NCBI RefSeq assembly: GCF_026213295.1
Contig: NC_079420.1
Span: forward strand, 17,968,312-18,032,311
Origin: Gadus chalcogrammus
Lineage: Eukaryota; Chordata; Actinopteri; Gadiformes; Gadidae
Length of the DNA stretch: 64,000 bases
Direction of reading: 5' to 3'
The notes beneath the pieces were generated by a model, which was not told the DNA's origin, made no database searches, and saw only the letters and a list, made by a program, of their open reading frames with translations. Below are positions 53,933 to 63,968 of this stretch, piece after piece (the first letter of the stretch is position 1; each line of letters opens with the position of its first letter). The position numbers and the translations under genes were made by a program.

Positions 53933-54420
53933 CCCAAATGAGAATTGGGCCAGCCCTACCCCTACAAAAACAAGGGGGGGGGGGAAGGGGTAAGGGGTGG
54001 AAATGGGATTGGGCCTTAATGTGGGAAAAGACTGACTGGCATAAACTAGTAGAGCCAAATGATGCAGTCAAGGAGAAAGCACATTTCCTCATGCTTGGAT
54101 GGTTTTCCTTTTATCAGTTCCAAAATTGTCCAGGAGCCCTGGACTTAAGCTCAATATCAGCCTGTATTATCAAAATCGTATCCGCCACTGCAGACTTGCT
54201 CAGGTGAAACAGTTCTGCAATTTTTGATGTGATTAAATCAACCTCAACATCTTCCCTAAATGTATAGCACATAAATGAAACGGCTCGAGTTAAGCGAAGT
54301 CTTGGAACCGTTGCTCAAAATCTGATGGACAATTTAAAACACATCAATGAAGTTTTAAATTAAATAGGGATGTTAGATGTTAAATAAAACTTTTTAATAT
54401 ATTTATCAAGTAGAACATGT
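53933..54420 (-). pseudogene. Older MITE arm and decayed hAT transposase remnant
   Basis: 53940-54015 is a purine-rich repeat arm (GGGGAAGGGGTAAGGGG, ending GGGATTGGGCC). Next, the minus strand from about 54205 reads FHLSKSAVADTI, QADIELKSRAPGQFWN, two stops, MRKCAFSLTASFGSTSLCQS, then VFSHIK. This is the C-terminal dimerisation region of a GTF2IRD2/Charlie-like hAT transposase. A better copy is at 57667-57910 in the same position relative to the next OR. Confidence 0.6.
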
Positions 54421-55258
54421 GATCTACTTGCACTACCTTTGCGATCGACTAGTCGATCGCGACCGATGTAAAAAATCGTCGTGCAAAATCGCGATTTTAT
54501 GTATATATTGTATTTATTACTTTTAATTATTCATTATTATCTTTATTAACATATGATTTAATTTGACAAATTAATTTATAAAACATATATTGGGTTAGAT
54601 ATGGAGCTGACAGGTGTTGGTTAAACAGTGTTTTTCGCCAGCTAGCTTAGTCTTCTTAAAACATCTGATTTATCTTTCTGGATCTAAGTACAAAATATGT
54701 GTGGAAAATGCAATATATCCAGTGAAGATATATAAAAATAAACAACCTTTAAAACACAATTTTAGGAGAAAACAACAACACATAACATATTTGACAAAAT
54801 CTGTATTTATTTAACAAACACATCTTCAGAATTTAACACTTCAATTGACTTACACTTGTAATAATATGCAGTTTATATTTTGTGGGACACTATGAAAAAG
54901 TGAAAAGTACATGATTATTTGAATGTTTTGTATCATATCTGACCTGTAAGTAGGAACAAATATAACATAAGTCAAATTCTGTGACAGCCAATATTAAATA
55001 AATGACTTTAAAAAATAAACAACCCCAAAAATGCCACTCCCTCTCTGCTCCCTCCCACCCTATGAACTTCCACTCACATTATAGCCTGAATTTTACCTTT
55101 TTTAAGAGATAAAACATAATAATAATCAAACAAATAAAACACTAAAAGCAATTCAGAATCAGTCGTCCACATTTCAGATAAAGATGTATCTTATAAATCA
55201 AAAGTATTTTTTGTCAGTGGTATCCACTTTGTAGCAGCGTAATGTCAGTCAAATGCTG
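54421..55258. other. OR7 downstream flank
   Basis: No gene. A CGATCGACTAGTCGATCGCG palindrome is at 54442-54461. The remainder is OR-unit spacer shared with 58140-58940 and, from about 62615, with the OR9 flank. Confidence 0.6.
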
Positions 55259-56179
55259 TTATTTCAGCCTGAATAGTTCTACAAGACATTGAGATATCTC
55301 TTGCATTTTAAATCCGTACATGAGAGGATTGAAGAGAGGAGGAATCACAACATACAGGAGAGATACTATAAGACGAACAATATGCGGTATGCCAGAGGGG
55401 ATACGATTTTGAATGACTTCAAACATAATGATTATGGTAAAGTTCAGAAATATAACAAGGTGGGGGAGACAAGTGTTGAGAGCTCCTCTCCTGAAATCTC
55501 TGGAGCTCCTCAAACAAATTATCAATATTCTGGTGTAAGAAAACATAATAAATATCAGATGTGGAAATATAGAAAGTACCATTACAGAAAGTCCATATGC
55601 ATTGCTTACGGTTGAATCCCCACACCCCGCTTTGACAAGGGAATAGTTATCACAAATAATTCTCGTTAACACAAACTTGCATAGGCCTAAACTAGCTGAA
55701 TGAATAATGCCAATTCCCATTTTACAAATTGGCCAACAAAAGGCCAAAACCAACATTATTTTGACAATTTGTGGGCTGACAAGGGAGTGGTATTGGAGAG
55801 GTCTGCATATGGATACATACCTATCAAAAGCCATCGCTGACAAAAGTGTGAATTCACAAGCAGCATACACGTATATTAAAAAGCTCTGTAACCGGCAGGC
55901 AGGACGGGATATAGTTTGGGTTGCTGACAGCAGATCCACAAGGAGTTTGGGATAGACGGTTATGCTTCCAAATAGGGCGTTCATCAGCAAAGCAGCAACA
56001 AAAATATACATGGGTTTGTGAAGGCTTTCATGTACATAGATGACATATAAAACAATAGTATTACTGCAGATAATTAGAATGAAGAGCAGGAAAGTAATTG
56101 AGAAATATATATATCTATATTTTGAAAGCTGTACATGCCCTCCAAGTATAAGATATGTAATGTTGTAATGAACATCCAT
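55259..56179 (-). CDS. OR7, odorant receptor
   Basis: Complete 306-codon OR with sequon N6-I-T. It shares PQIVK at 136-140 with OR6, here preceded by S. Private features: LAFCWPICKMGIGIIHSASL across 145-164, LTRIICDN at 171-178 (T175 changed to I) and VELFRLK at the end. The adjacent S72-I-T-V in TM2 and R92 agree with OR5, OR8 and OR9. All motifs and disulfide cysteines are conserved. TTTCAG precedes the ATG. Confidence 0.95.
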   Translation of the reverse strand: MDVHYNITYLILGGHVQLSKYRYIYFSITFLLFILIICSNTIVLYVIYVHESLHKPMYIFVAALLMNALFGSITVYPKLLVDLLSATQTISRPACRLQSFLIYVYAACEFTLLSAMAFDRYVSICRPLQYHSLVSPQIVKIMLVLAFCWPICKMGIGIIHSASLGLCKFVLTRIICDNYSLVKAGCGDSTVSNAYGLSVMVLSIFPHLIFIMFSYTRILIICLRSSRDFRRGALNTCLPHLVIFLNFTIIIMFEVIQNRIPSGIPHIVRLIVSLLYVVIPPLFNPLMYGFKMQEISQCLVELFRLK

Positions 56180-56616
56180 CTGAAATCAAATCTGCAATTA
56201 AGGTATTGTCCTTCTGTTCTTCTTCTTTGCCTAAATGCACAGAGGAAATCTTCAACGCTGATAATTGAGCCGTTCTAGGAATATGGGAAGGTTATCGAGC
56301 ACTTGAGAGCTTTTTCAGCAGTCTGTTTGATGGTCTAGGATTGTTCTTTTTTATTGTTTCCTCTTCTCATTGGATCTCATTATAATCCCTCCTTCACGTC
56401 CAGTTTTACCCAAACAGGATGGACTTTTATCCCTGAGGATAAACTTGTATTGCATCATGTATATTCTAATGCAGGGGTGCACACACTTTTTTCGGCTTGC
56501 AATCTACTTTCAAAATTAGCAGGTCAAAACGATATGCCTACATTAAAAATGCATAATTTGGAATCAGGCTTCCAAATGACAATCAGTCATGGTGGAATGG
56601 TATTTGGTATACTGAA
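56180..56616 (-). promoter_or_regulatory. OR7 5' flank with conserved upstream block
   Basis: The shared block is at 56372-56466, 193 bp from the ATG, with TATAATCCCTCC and TTGCATCATGTATA. Beyond it, CAGGGGTGCACACACTTTTT at 56474 is the end of a further, truncated hAT-type repeat. Confidence 0.45.
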
Positions 56617-57700
56617 AGGGGACATATTATGAAAACAACACTTTTCCTGGGATTTTGGGTGTTGTTCTGTGATTCTGGTGCTCCCACAAGCATACAAACT
56701 TTGAAAAAAGTCTGTACATGATTTTTTGAGTGAAATCTGCATTTCTGAAAGTACCCTGCCTACAGATACCAAACGAGCAAGTCCGTTTCGGTGCCCCCTC
56801 CTACGTAGGAAGGGGGCACATTTGAGTATTACCTCCCACATCCCCACCCTCCTTCAATTAGAGCATAGCTAAGATTTGTGGACCATTAGACTGGCGCTGG
56901 GCGGAGAAGATGTTGGCGCATTTCAGAAGCAGGAGCTCGGCGGCAGTCCGGCAGCTCAGCTCCGGGAATACAATCCCTTTCTATGCCGGAGCTGTCGGAC
57001 TGCCGCCAGAGCTTCGGTGGCAGCATCGGCAAGGGGATCTTGGCGGCTGTCCGGCAGCTCCGACGGAGAAGGGATTGCACTCCCGGAGCTGAGCTGCTGG
57101 GATGCCGCCGAGCTCCCCCCGCCGGAGCTGCCGGACAGCTGCTGAAGCTCCCCCACCGGAGCCGGGAGTACAATCCCCTTCCCGTCCATGTCGCGGTTAA
57201 ATATGGACTTCAGAGAGTCAAGTCCAAAGTTCCTTTCCCCCAATTCTTCTCAACCATGGCCGTGATAACCCACTACGAGTCTTTACTTGTTGTGAAAGTA
57301 CCAGAGACGTCAGAAGCAGTCTTTTTGATTCATAATATCGTCCGAGGCACCCATAGCTTTTGGCCTTGATATTAGATATATTATATAAATACCTATATAT
57401 ATATATATAATATTATTATTATATAGATATAGAGCTCCGGGACTCCGCAAATGGCAATAATCACTTCTCCTCCATGCTTTGATTCACTCTGGCAGCTCAT
57501 TGGTCAATGGTCAGCAGCTCATTTGCATTAAAGCTACAGACAACAGAAACAGCGCATTCTGAAGATACAGAAACGGAGGGGAATAGAAGTAGGCAAGATT
57601 TTTTCTCCTAAAAGCTATTTCCAGCAAACAGCTTCAAAAACATGTTTTCTAGAACTCATACTATGTTTACTTCTTGGGAAAACACCATGATATGTCTCCT
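56617..57700. mobile_element. TTAA-type MITE (AGGGGACATATTATG family)
   Basis: Termini AGGGGACATATTATG and CATGATATGTCTCCT. TTAA follows at 57701-57704; the left flank is TGAA, probably a mutated TTAA. The interior has GC-rich CGGAGCTG/CTCCGG repeats (56930-57180) and an AT-rich palindrome (57370-57425), and shares CCTTTCCCCCAATTCTT with the MITE at 52433-53928. Confidence 0.7.
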
Positions 57701-57910
57701 TTAATAATCTTAATGTGGGAAAAGGCTGTCTGACATAAATTAGTAGAGCCAAATAATGCAGTCAAGGAGGAAGCACATTTCCTCATGGTTCGATAGTTTC
57801 CTTTTATCAGTAAGTTCAAAAATTGTCCATGAGCCCTGGATTTAAGCTCAATATCAGCTTGTACTATCAAAGTCTCATCCTCCACTGCAGTCTTGCTCAG
57901 GTGAAACAGT
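57667..57910 (-). pseudogene. hAT transposase C-terminal remnant (GTF2IRD2/Charlie-like)
   Basis: The minus-strand frame reads QADIELKSRAHGQFLNLL, then MRKCASSLTALFGSTNLCQT, then AFSHIKIIKG. LFGSTxLC and FSHIK are characteristic of the dimerisation region of this hAT group. The C-terminus runs into the MITE ending at 57700. The diverged copy at about 54015-54210 shows that the remnant predates duplication of the OR unit. Confidence 0.65.
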
Positions 57911-58943
57911 GCTGCAATTTTTGATGCGAGTAAATCAACCTCAACATCTTCCCTAAATGGCTAGCACATAAATATAGACATTGTCTTGAGTAAAGCAAAT
58001 TCTTGAAACTGTTGGTCCAAATCTTTTTTTTTTAATTTCATGCAATATACTTCCACTTCCTTTTACAATTAAAAATATTAAAGGCATTAAATCAATTGTT
58101 CAAAGAACAACAAAAAGTAAAGCATTTTGTGCAAAATTGCGATGTGATCTATACATTGTACTTATTACTTTAATTAATTATTATCTTTATTAACATTTTA
58201 TTTAATTTTACAAATGAATTTAAAAACATATATTGGGTTCGATATGGAGCTGACAGGTGGTGGTTAAACTGTTATTTTCGCCAGCTAGCATAATCATTTT
58301 CAAACATCTGATTTATCTTTCTGGATCTAAGTATATGTGGTAAATTATTCAAATCCAGTGAAGCTATAAAAAGTAAACAATCTTGAAAAAACACAATTTT
58401 AGGAGAAAATCTAACCTGAGTTGACAAATAACACATAACAGAATTTACTAAATCAGTATTTATTTAACAAAAATATCTTCAGAATTTAAATAGATTTCAA
58501 TTTACACACAATTGTAATAATTTGCAGTTAATATGTGGTGGGACATTAGGCTTAACAGCCTCATGAAAAAGAACAAGGGAAAAAAGTACATGTTTATTTG
58601 AATGTTTTTGATCATATTTGACCTGTAAGTAGGAACAAATAGTCACATTCTGTGACATTGCCAATAATATTATATCAATGTTTGACTTTAAAAATAAGCA
58701 ACTCCAAAAATGCCACTCCCTCTCTGCTCCCTCCCTCTCTATGAACCTCCACTCACATTATAACCCCAGAATTTTTAATTTTTTGAGTTAGCAAACATAA
58801 TAATAGTAATAATAATAAAATAAATAGCATGCAAAAATATATTGTCCACATTCCAGATAAACATGTTATGCACATCTTATCAATCAACATAATTGTTGTC
58901 AGTGGTGTTCCCTGTCTAGCAGCCTATTGTCTGTCAAATGCTG
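57911..58943. other. OR8 downstream flank
   Basis: No gene. From about 58508 to 58943 it is nearly identical to 62615-63047 beside OR9. Confidence 0.7.
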
Positions 58944-59864
58944 TTATTTCTGCTTGAATAGTGCGACAAGACGTTGAGATATCTCTTGCATTTTAAATCC
59001 ATACATGAGAGGATTGAAGAGAGGAGGAATCACAACATACAGTAGAGATACTATAAGACGAACAATATGCGGTATGCCAGATGGGATACGATTTTGAATG
59101 ACTTCAAACATAACGATAATGGTGAAGTTAAGAAATATAACAAGGTGGGGGAGACACGTGTTGAGAGCTCCTCTCCTGAAATCCCTGGAGCTCCTCAGAC
59201 AAATAGAAAATATTCTTGCGTAAGAAAACATAATAAATATTAGATGTGGAAGTATAGAAAGTACCATTACACAAAACCCATAAGCATTGCTTATGATGGA
59301 GTCCCCACACCCCGCTTTGACAAGAGAATAGTTATCACAAGTTATTCTCATTATCACAAACTTGCATAGTCCTGCATTAGTTGACAAAATAATACCAATT
59401 CCAACTTTACAACTAGGCAAACAAAAAGCCAAAACCAAAATTAATTTGACAGTTTGTGTCCTGACAAGGGAGTGGTATTGGAGAGGTCTGCATATGGATA
59501 CATACCTATCAAAAGCCATCGCTGACAACAGTGTGAATTCACAACAAGCATATACGTATATTAAAAAGCTCTGTAACCGGCAGGCAGGACGGGAAATAGT
59601 TTGGGTTGCTGACAGCAGATCAACAAGGAGTTTGGGATAGACGGTTATGCTTCCAAACAGGGCGTTCATAAGCAAAGCAGCAACAAAAATATACATGGGT
59701 TTGTGAAGGCTTTCATGGGCATAGATGACATATAAAACAACGGTATTACTGCAGATAATTAGAATGAAGAGTAGAAAAGTAATTGAGAAATAAAAATATC
59801 TATATTTTGAAAGCTGTACATGCCCCCCAAGGATAATACGTGTCATATTATCATCAACATCCAT
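58944..59864 (-). CDS. OR8, odorant receptor
   Basis: Complete 306-codon OR. The N-terminus is unusual, MDVDDNMTRIILGG, but keeps a sequon (N6-M-T). Private features: YAHESLHKP at 48-56, YACCEF at 105-110, CLPSCKVGIGIILSTNAGLC at 148-167, KFVIMR at 168-173 and SIISNAYGF at 189-197. It ends in FKQK like OR6 and OR9. TM3 MAFDRYVSIC, inner-loop GALNTCLPHL, TM7 PPLFNPLMYGFK and the four cysteines are intact. TTCTTCAG, a good pyrimidine-rich acceptor, precedes the ATG. Confidence 0.95.
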   Translation of the reverse strand: MDVDDNMTRIILGGHVQLSKYRYFYFSITFLLFILIICSNTVVLYVIYAHESLHKPMYIFVAALLMNALFGSITVYPKLLVDLLSATQTISRPACRLQSFLIYVYACCEFTLLSAMAFDRYVSICRPLQYHSLVRTQTVKLILVLAFCLPSCKVGIGIILSTNAGLCKFVIMRITCDNYSLVKAGCGDSIISNAYGFCVMVLSILPHLIFIMFSYARIFSICLRSSRDFRRGALNTCLPHLVIFLNFTIIVMFEVIQNRIPSGIPHIVRLIVSLLYVVIPPLFNPLMYGFKMQEISQRLVALFKQK

Positions 59865-60471
59865 CTGAAGAAAATGCTTGAGTCCAATTAAGGAATTATC
59901 CTGTAAATTATCTTCTATGCGCCGAGTAGAGAAAAAAATTAAACAGGTGAATTTGAAGCTGTTCTTTGTTTATGGGAAGGTTGCTGCTGTTATGGATCCC
60001 TGTAGAGCTTTACAGCAGTCTAAATGTATTTGTTAGCTCATTTTATTGTTATCCCAGTGGATCTCATTATTATCCCTCCTTCATGTCCAGTTTTACCCAA
60101 AGAGGATGGACCTCTATCTCTCAGGATAATCTAGTATTGCGTCATTTATACTCTTAATGACGCAATACTAAACTTTTTGTGGATTTTTTATTTTGAAGAC
60201 AACTTTTACTTTTGACTTCAGATTAAAACATTATTTATGTGGCTAGCTCGATGTTCACGTAATATAAATATATAAAAAGTCTTAATAAAGACCATTAAGA
60301 CCTTATTTGTATACCATTGACAATAATTGATTAGCCACAGCTAGCCTCAGAAGTCTGATAATTTGTGTTAAAACTTTCATGACCGTATGTCGAAAGGTTC
60401 GGAGTTATGCTTCTTCAGGATTTTCAATCGGTCGCTGTAGCGATTGATTTTGGATGAACATAAGCCTATTT
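59865..60471 (-). promoter_or_regulatory. OR8 5' flank with conserved upstream block and hairpin
   Basis: The shared block is at 60059-60152, 195 bp from the ATG. Its second motif (TTGCGTCATTTATAC) is part of a perfect inverted repeat described separately. The right part (60370-60471) is a repeat also represented at 62105-62290. Confidence 0.45.
60132..60170. repeat. Perfect inverted repeat in the OR8 upstream block
   Basis: TAGTATTGCGTCATT (60132-60146) and its exact reverse complement (60156-60170) are separated by 9 nt. Other ORs have only the left arm, so the right arm is a local inverted copy. Confidence 0.8.
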
Positions 60472-61967
60472 TATGACACTTTGAGGAACTCCTGAATCCG
60501 AATAACACGCCCTCTATGTTGGTGGCAGAGCTCGAGGTTGATGGTGTTTCGTCGTCAATTTCCCTGGTGGAGGTCACTGAGGTAGTCAAACATCTCCGCA
60601 GTGGCAAAGCCCCAGGGATTGATGAGATCCGGCCAGAAATGCTAAAGGCTCTGGGTGTTGAGGGGCTGTCATGGTTGACACACCTATTCAACATCGCGTG
60701 GGAGTCGGGTACAGTGCCAAAGGAGTGGCAAACCGGGGTGGTGGTTCCCCTGTTCAAAAAGGGGGACCAGAGAGTGTGTGCCAATTACCGGGGTATCACA
60801 CTTCTCAGCCTCCCTGGTAAAGTCTACTCCAAGGTGCTGGAAAGGAGGGTTCGGCCGATCGTCGAACCTCAGATTGAAGAGGAACAATGCGGTTTTCGCC
60901 CCGGACGTGGAACTACGGACCAGCTCTTCACTCTCGCAAGAATCCTGGAGGGGGCCTGGGAGTATGCCCATCCGGTCTACATGTGTTTTGTGGATCTGGA
61001 GAAGGCGTATGACCGGGTCCCCCGGGAGAAACTGTGGGAGGTGCTGCGGGAGTATGGGGTAAGGGGGTCTCTCCTCAGGGCCATCCAATCTCTGTACTCC
61101 CAAAGCGAGAGCTGTGTTCGCGTCCTCGGCAGCCAGTCAGTTTCGTTCTCAGTGGATGTTGGTCTCCGCCAGGGCTGCGCCTTGTCACCAATCCTGTTTG
61201 TGATATACATGGACAGGATATCGAGGCGTAGTCGTGGTGGGGAGGGGTTGCAGTTCGGTGGTCTGAGGATCTCGTCACTGCTTTTTGCAGATGATGTGGT
61301 CCTCATTGGATCATCGGCCTGTGACCTTCAGCACTCACTGGATCGGCTGGCGGCCGAGTGTGAAGCGGCTGGGATGAGGACCAGCACCGCTAAATCTGAG
61401 GCCATGACTCTTAGCAGGAAACCGGTGGATTGCTTACTCCGGGTAGGAAATGAGTCCTTAGCCCAAGTGAAGGAGTTCAAGTACCTCGGGGTCTTGTTCG
61501 CGAGGGAGGGTACTATGGAGCGTGAGTTTGGCCGGAGAATCGGAGCAGCAGGGGTGGTATTGCGTTCGCTTTACCGCACCGTTGTTACGAAAAGAGAGCT
61601 GAGCCGCAAGGCAAAGCTCTCGATCTACCGGCCGATCCTCGTTCCTATCCTCACCTATGGTCATGAGGGTTGGGTGATGACCGAAAGGACGAGATTGCGG
61701 GTACAAGCGGCCGAGATGAGTTTTCTCAGAAGGGTGGCTGGCGTCTCCCTTAGGGATAGGGTGAGAAGCTCAGCCATCCGTGAGGAACTCGGATTAGAGC
61801 CGCTGCTCCTTTACTTAGAAAGGAGTCAGCTGAGGTGGTTCGGGCATCTGGCAAGGATGCCCACTGGGCGCCTCCCTTGGGAGGTGTTTCAGGCACGTCC
61901 AGTGGGGAGGAGACCTCGGGGAAGACCCAGGACTAGGTGGAGAGATTATATCTCAACACTGGCCTGA
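60472..61967 (+). pseudogene. Rex3-like reverse transcriptase, N-terminally truncated
   Basis: The open frame enters at the element's 5' end (FEELLNPNNTPSM) and runs to a TGA at 61965-61967. RT motifs in order: RSGKAPGIDEIRPEML, NYRGITLLSLPGK, FRPGRGTTDQLF, CFVDLEKAYDRVP (catalytic Asp), LRQGCALSP, LLFADDVVLI (Asp pair), KEFKYLGVLF, LTYGHEGW and the RTE tail WFGHLARMPTGRLP then GRRPRGRPRTRWRDYISTLA. The TGA replaces the expected Trp codon; the same frame then stays open for 34 more codons (ERLGIPP...PPRPDPG) to a TAA at 62070-62072. Otherwise there is no frameshift, so the insertion is young. Confidence 0.9.
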
Positions 61968-62092
61968 GAACGCCTCGGGATCCCCCCGTCAGAGCTGGTC
62001 AATGTGGCCCGGGAAAGGGAAGTCTGGGGCCCCCTGCTTGAGTTGCTCCCCCCGCGACCCGACCCCGGATAAGCGGATGACGATGAGATGAG
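60472..62092 (+). mobile_element. Rex3-like (RTE clade) LINE, 5'-truncated
   Basis: Bounded by ATAAGCCTATTT at 60460-60471 and 62093-62104 (12-bp TSD). Plus-strand coding sequence is open from the 5' junction. The 3' end is a GATGA-like microsatellite (GGATGACGATGAGATGAGAT), the typical Rex3/RTE tail. The 1.6-kb length fits a 5'-truncated copy lacking the endonuclease. Confidence 0.9.
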
Positions 62093-62104
62093 ATAAGCCT
62101 ATTT

Positions 62105-62432
62105 AAACTTGACCTATGTTCCTTTACACCAACTTTGGTGATGATTGCCATAATTTAACCCCGCCTTGATTGGGGTAAAAATTTGGTTACAGGTTATGGT
62201 AATAACCTTGTGACATCGTGAAGCAGATTGGTTCACCATGAAGCGACACATTCGTGGGCGAACCTTCATGACCATAGGTGAAAGTGGTTAGAAATTATCA
62301 CCATCCAAAGTTTCTATTATCAGTTAATGAATGTAGCACACCATATCGCCGAACTTGGATCTGAAACTTTGGAGAAATTCATCTTCACCCATTTGCCTTT
62401 GACTACACCAAGTTTGATGATGGTTGGGTTAA
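62105..62432. repeat. Unclassified repeat flanking Rex3
   Basis: Continues the repeat interrupted by Rex3 (from about 60380). TTCATGACC-TA-GT-GAAAG occurs on both sides (60377 and 62265). No gene. Confidence 0.4.
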
Positions 62433-62614
62433 AGGTCCCATGGCATGCTACTTTATGGATGCTTTAATATAGATATTAGTGGGCCCCTAACACAGTATTT
62501 GAAAATTCGTTCCCTAAATTCAGCCGTGGTGCAGAATTGCAGCCTCTACGAGCCAGTCGCACATTGAGCTTTCCCCAAACGCAATGTTTCGGTGTCTGTA
62601 GCTTTAATGCAAAT
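62433..62614. mobile_element. Truncated TTAA MITE at a duplication junction
   Basis: Starts TTAA-AGGTCCCATGGCATG at 62429 and follows the MITE at 52433 for 180 bases (TTCAGCCGTGG, GAGCCAGTCGCACATTGAGC). It stops at GCTTTAATGCAAAT, where the sequence switches to the OR8/OR9 3' flank (ACAATTGTAATAATTTGCAG). The right terminus is missing. Confidence 0.8.
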
Positions 62615-63047
62615 ACAATTGTAATAATTTGCAGTTAATATGTTGTGGGACATTAGGCTTAACAGCCTGATGAAAAAGAACAAGGGAAAAAAGTACATGT
62701 TTATTTGAATGTTTTTGATCATATTTGACCTGTAAGTAGGAACAAATAGTCACATTCTGTGACATTGCCAATAATATTATATAAATGTTTGACTTTAATA
62801 ATAAGCAACTCCAAAAATGCCACTCCCTCTCTGCTCCCTCCCTCTCTATGAACCTCCACTCACATTATAACCCCAGAATTTTTCATTTTTTGAGTTAGCA
62901 AACATAATAGTAATAATAATAAAATAAATAGCATACAAAAATATATTGTCCACATTCCAGATAAACATGTTATGCACATCTTATCAATCAACATAATTGT
63001 TGTCAGTGGTGTTCCCTGTCTAGCAGCCTATTGTCTGTCAAATGCTG
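62615..63047. other. OR9 downstream flank
   Basis: Near-identical to 58508-58943. No gene. Confidence 0.7.
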
Positions 63048-63968
63048 TTATTTCTGCTTGAATAGTGCTACAAGACGTTGAGATATCTCTTGCATTTTGA
63101 TTCCATACATGAGAGGATTGAAGAGAGGAGGAATCACAACATACAGTAGAGATACTATAAGACGAACAATATGCAGTATGCCAGATGGGATACGATTTTG
63201 AATGACTTCAAACATAACGATAATGGTGAAGTTAAGAAATATAACAAGGTGGGGTAGACACGTGTTAAGAGCTCCTTTCCTGAAATCCCTGGAGCTCCTC
63301 AGACAAATGATTAATATTTTCGTGTAAGAAAACACAATAAATATTAGATGTGGCACTATAGAAAGTACCATTACAAAAAGCCCATATGCATTAATTACAC
63401 TAGAGTCCCCACAACCTGCTTTGACAAGGGAATAGTTATCACAGGTAATTCTCGTTAACACAAACTTGCATAGCCTTAAACTAGCCGAAGGAATAATGCC
63501 AATTCCCATTTTGCAAATAGGCAAACAAAAGGCCAAAACCAAAATTAATTTGACAGTTTGTGTCCTAACTAGGGAGTGGTATTGGAGAGGCCTGCATATG
63601 GAAACATACCTATCAAAAGCCATCGCTGACAACAGTGTGAATTCGCAACCAGCATACAAGTATATTAAAAAGCTCTGTAACCGGCAGGCAGGGCGGGATA
63701 TAGTTTGGGTTGCTGAAAGTAGATCCACAAGAAGTTTGGGATAGACGGTTATGCTTCCAAATAGGGCGTTCATCAGCAAAGCCGCAACAAAAATATACAT
63801 GGGTTTGTGAAGGCTTTCATGGACGTAGATGACATATAAAACAACAGTATTACTGCAGATAATTAGAATGAAGAGCAGGAAAGTAATTGAGAAATATAAA
63901 TATCTATATTTTGAAAGCTGTACATGCCCTCCAAGTATAAGATATGTAATGTTGTAATGAACATCCAT
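63048..63968 (-). CDS. OR9, odorant receptor
   Basis: Complete 306-codon OR whose start codon is 32 bases from the window edge. It is closest to OR6-OR8: KMGIGIIPSASLRLC at 153-167 (G165 of the usual GLC is R), LTRITCDN at 171-178, SSVINAYGLF at 189-198 as in OR6, SGILHIVR at 262-269 (P to L), MYGIK at 287-291 and the FKQK end. Cysteines and family motifs are conserved. The base triplet before the ATG is TAG instead of CAG, still a possible acceptor. Its upstream block lies outside the window. Confidence 0.95.
   Translation of the reverse strand: MDVHYNITYLILGGHVQLSKYRYLYFSITFLLFILIICSNTVVLYVIYVHESLHKPMYIFVAALLMNALFGSITVYPKLLVDLLSATQTISRPACRLQSFLIYLYAGCEFTLLSAMAFDRYVSICRPLQYHSLVRTQTVKLILVLAFCLPICKMGIGIIPSASLRLCKFVLTRITCDNYSLVKAGCGDSSVINAYGLFVMVLSIVPHLIFIVFSYTKILIICLRSSRDFRKGALNTCLPHLVIFLNFTIIVMFEVIQNRIPSGILHIVRLIVSLLYVVIPPLFNPLMYGIKMQEISQRLVALFKQK

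Noticed and set aside
56876..57369. Several overlapping leucine/arginine/serine-rich ORFs of 60-128 codons
   Set aside because: They are different frames of CGGAGCTG-type repeats inside the TTAA MITE, open because of GC-rich repetition.
60377..61306. Minus-strand ORFs over the Rex3 element
   Set aside because: Shadows of the plus-strand RT; no domain of their own.
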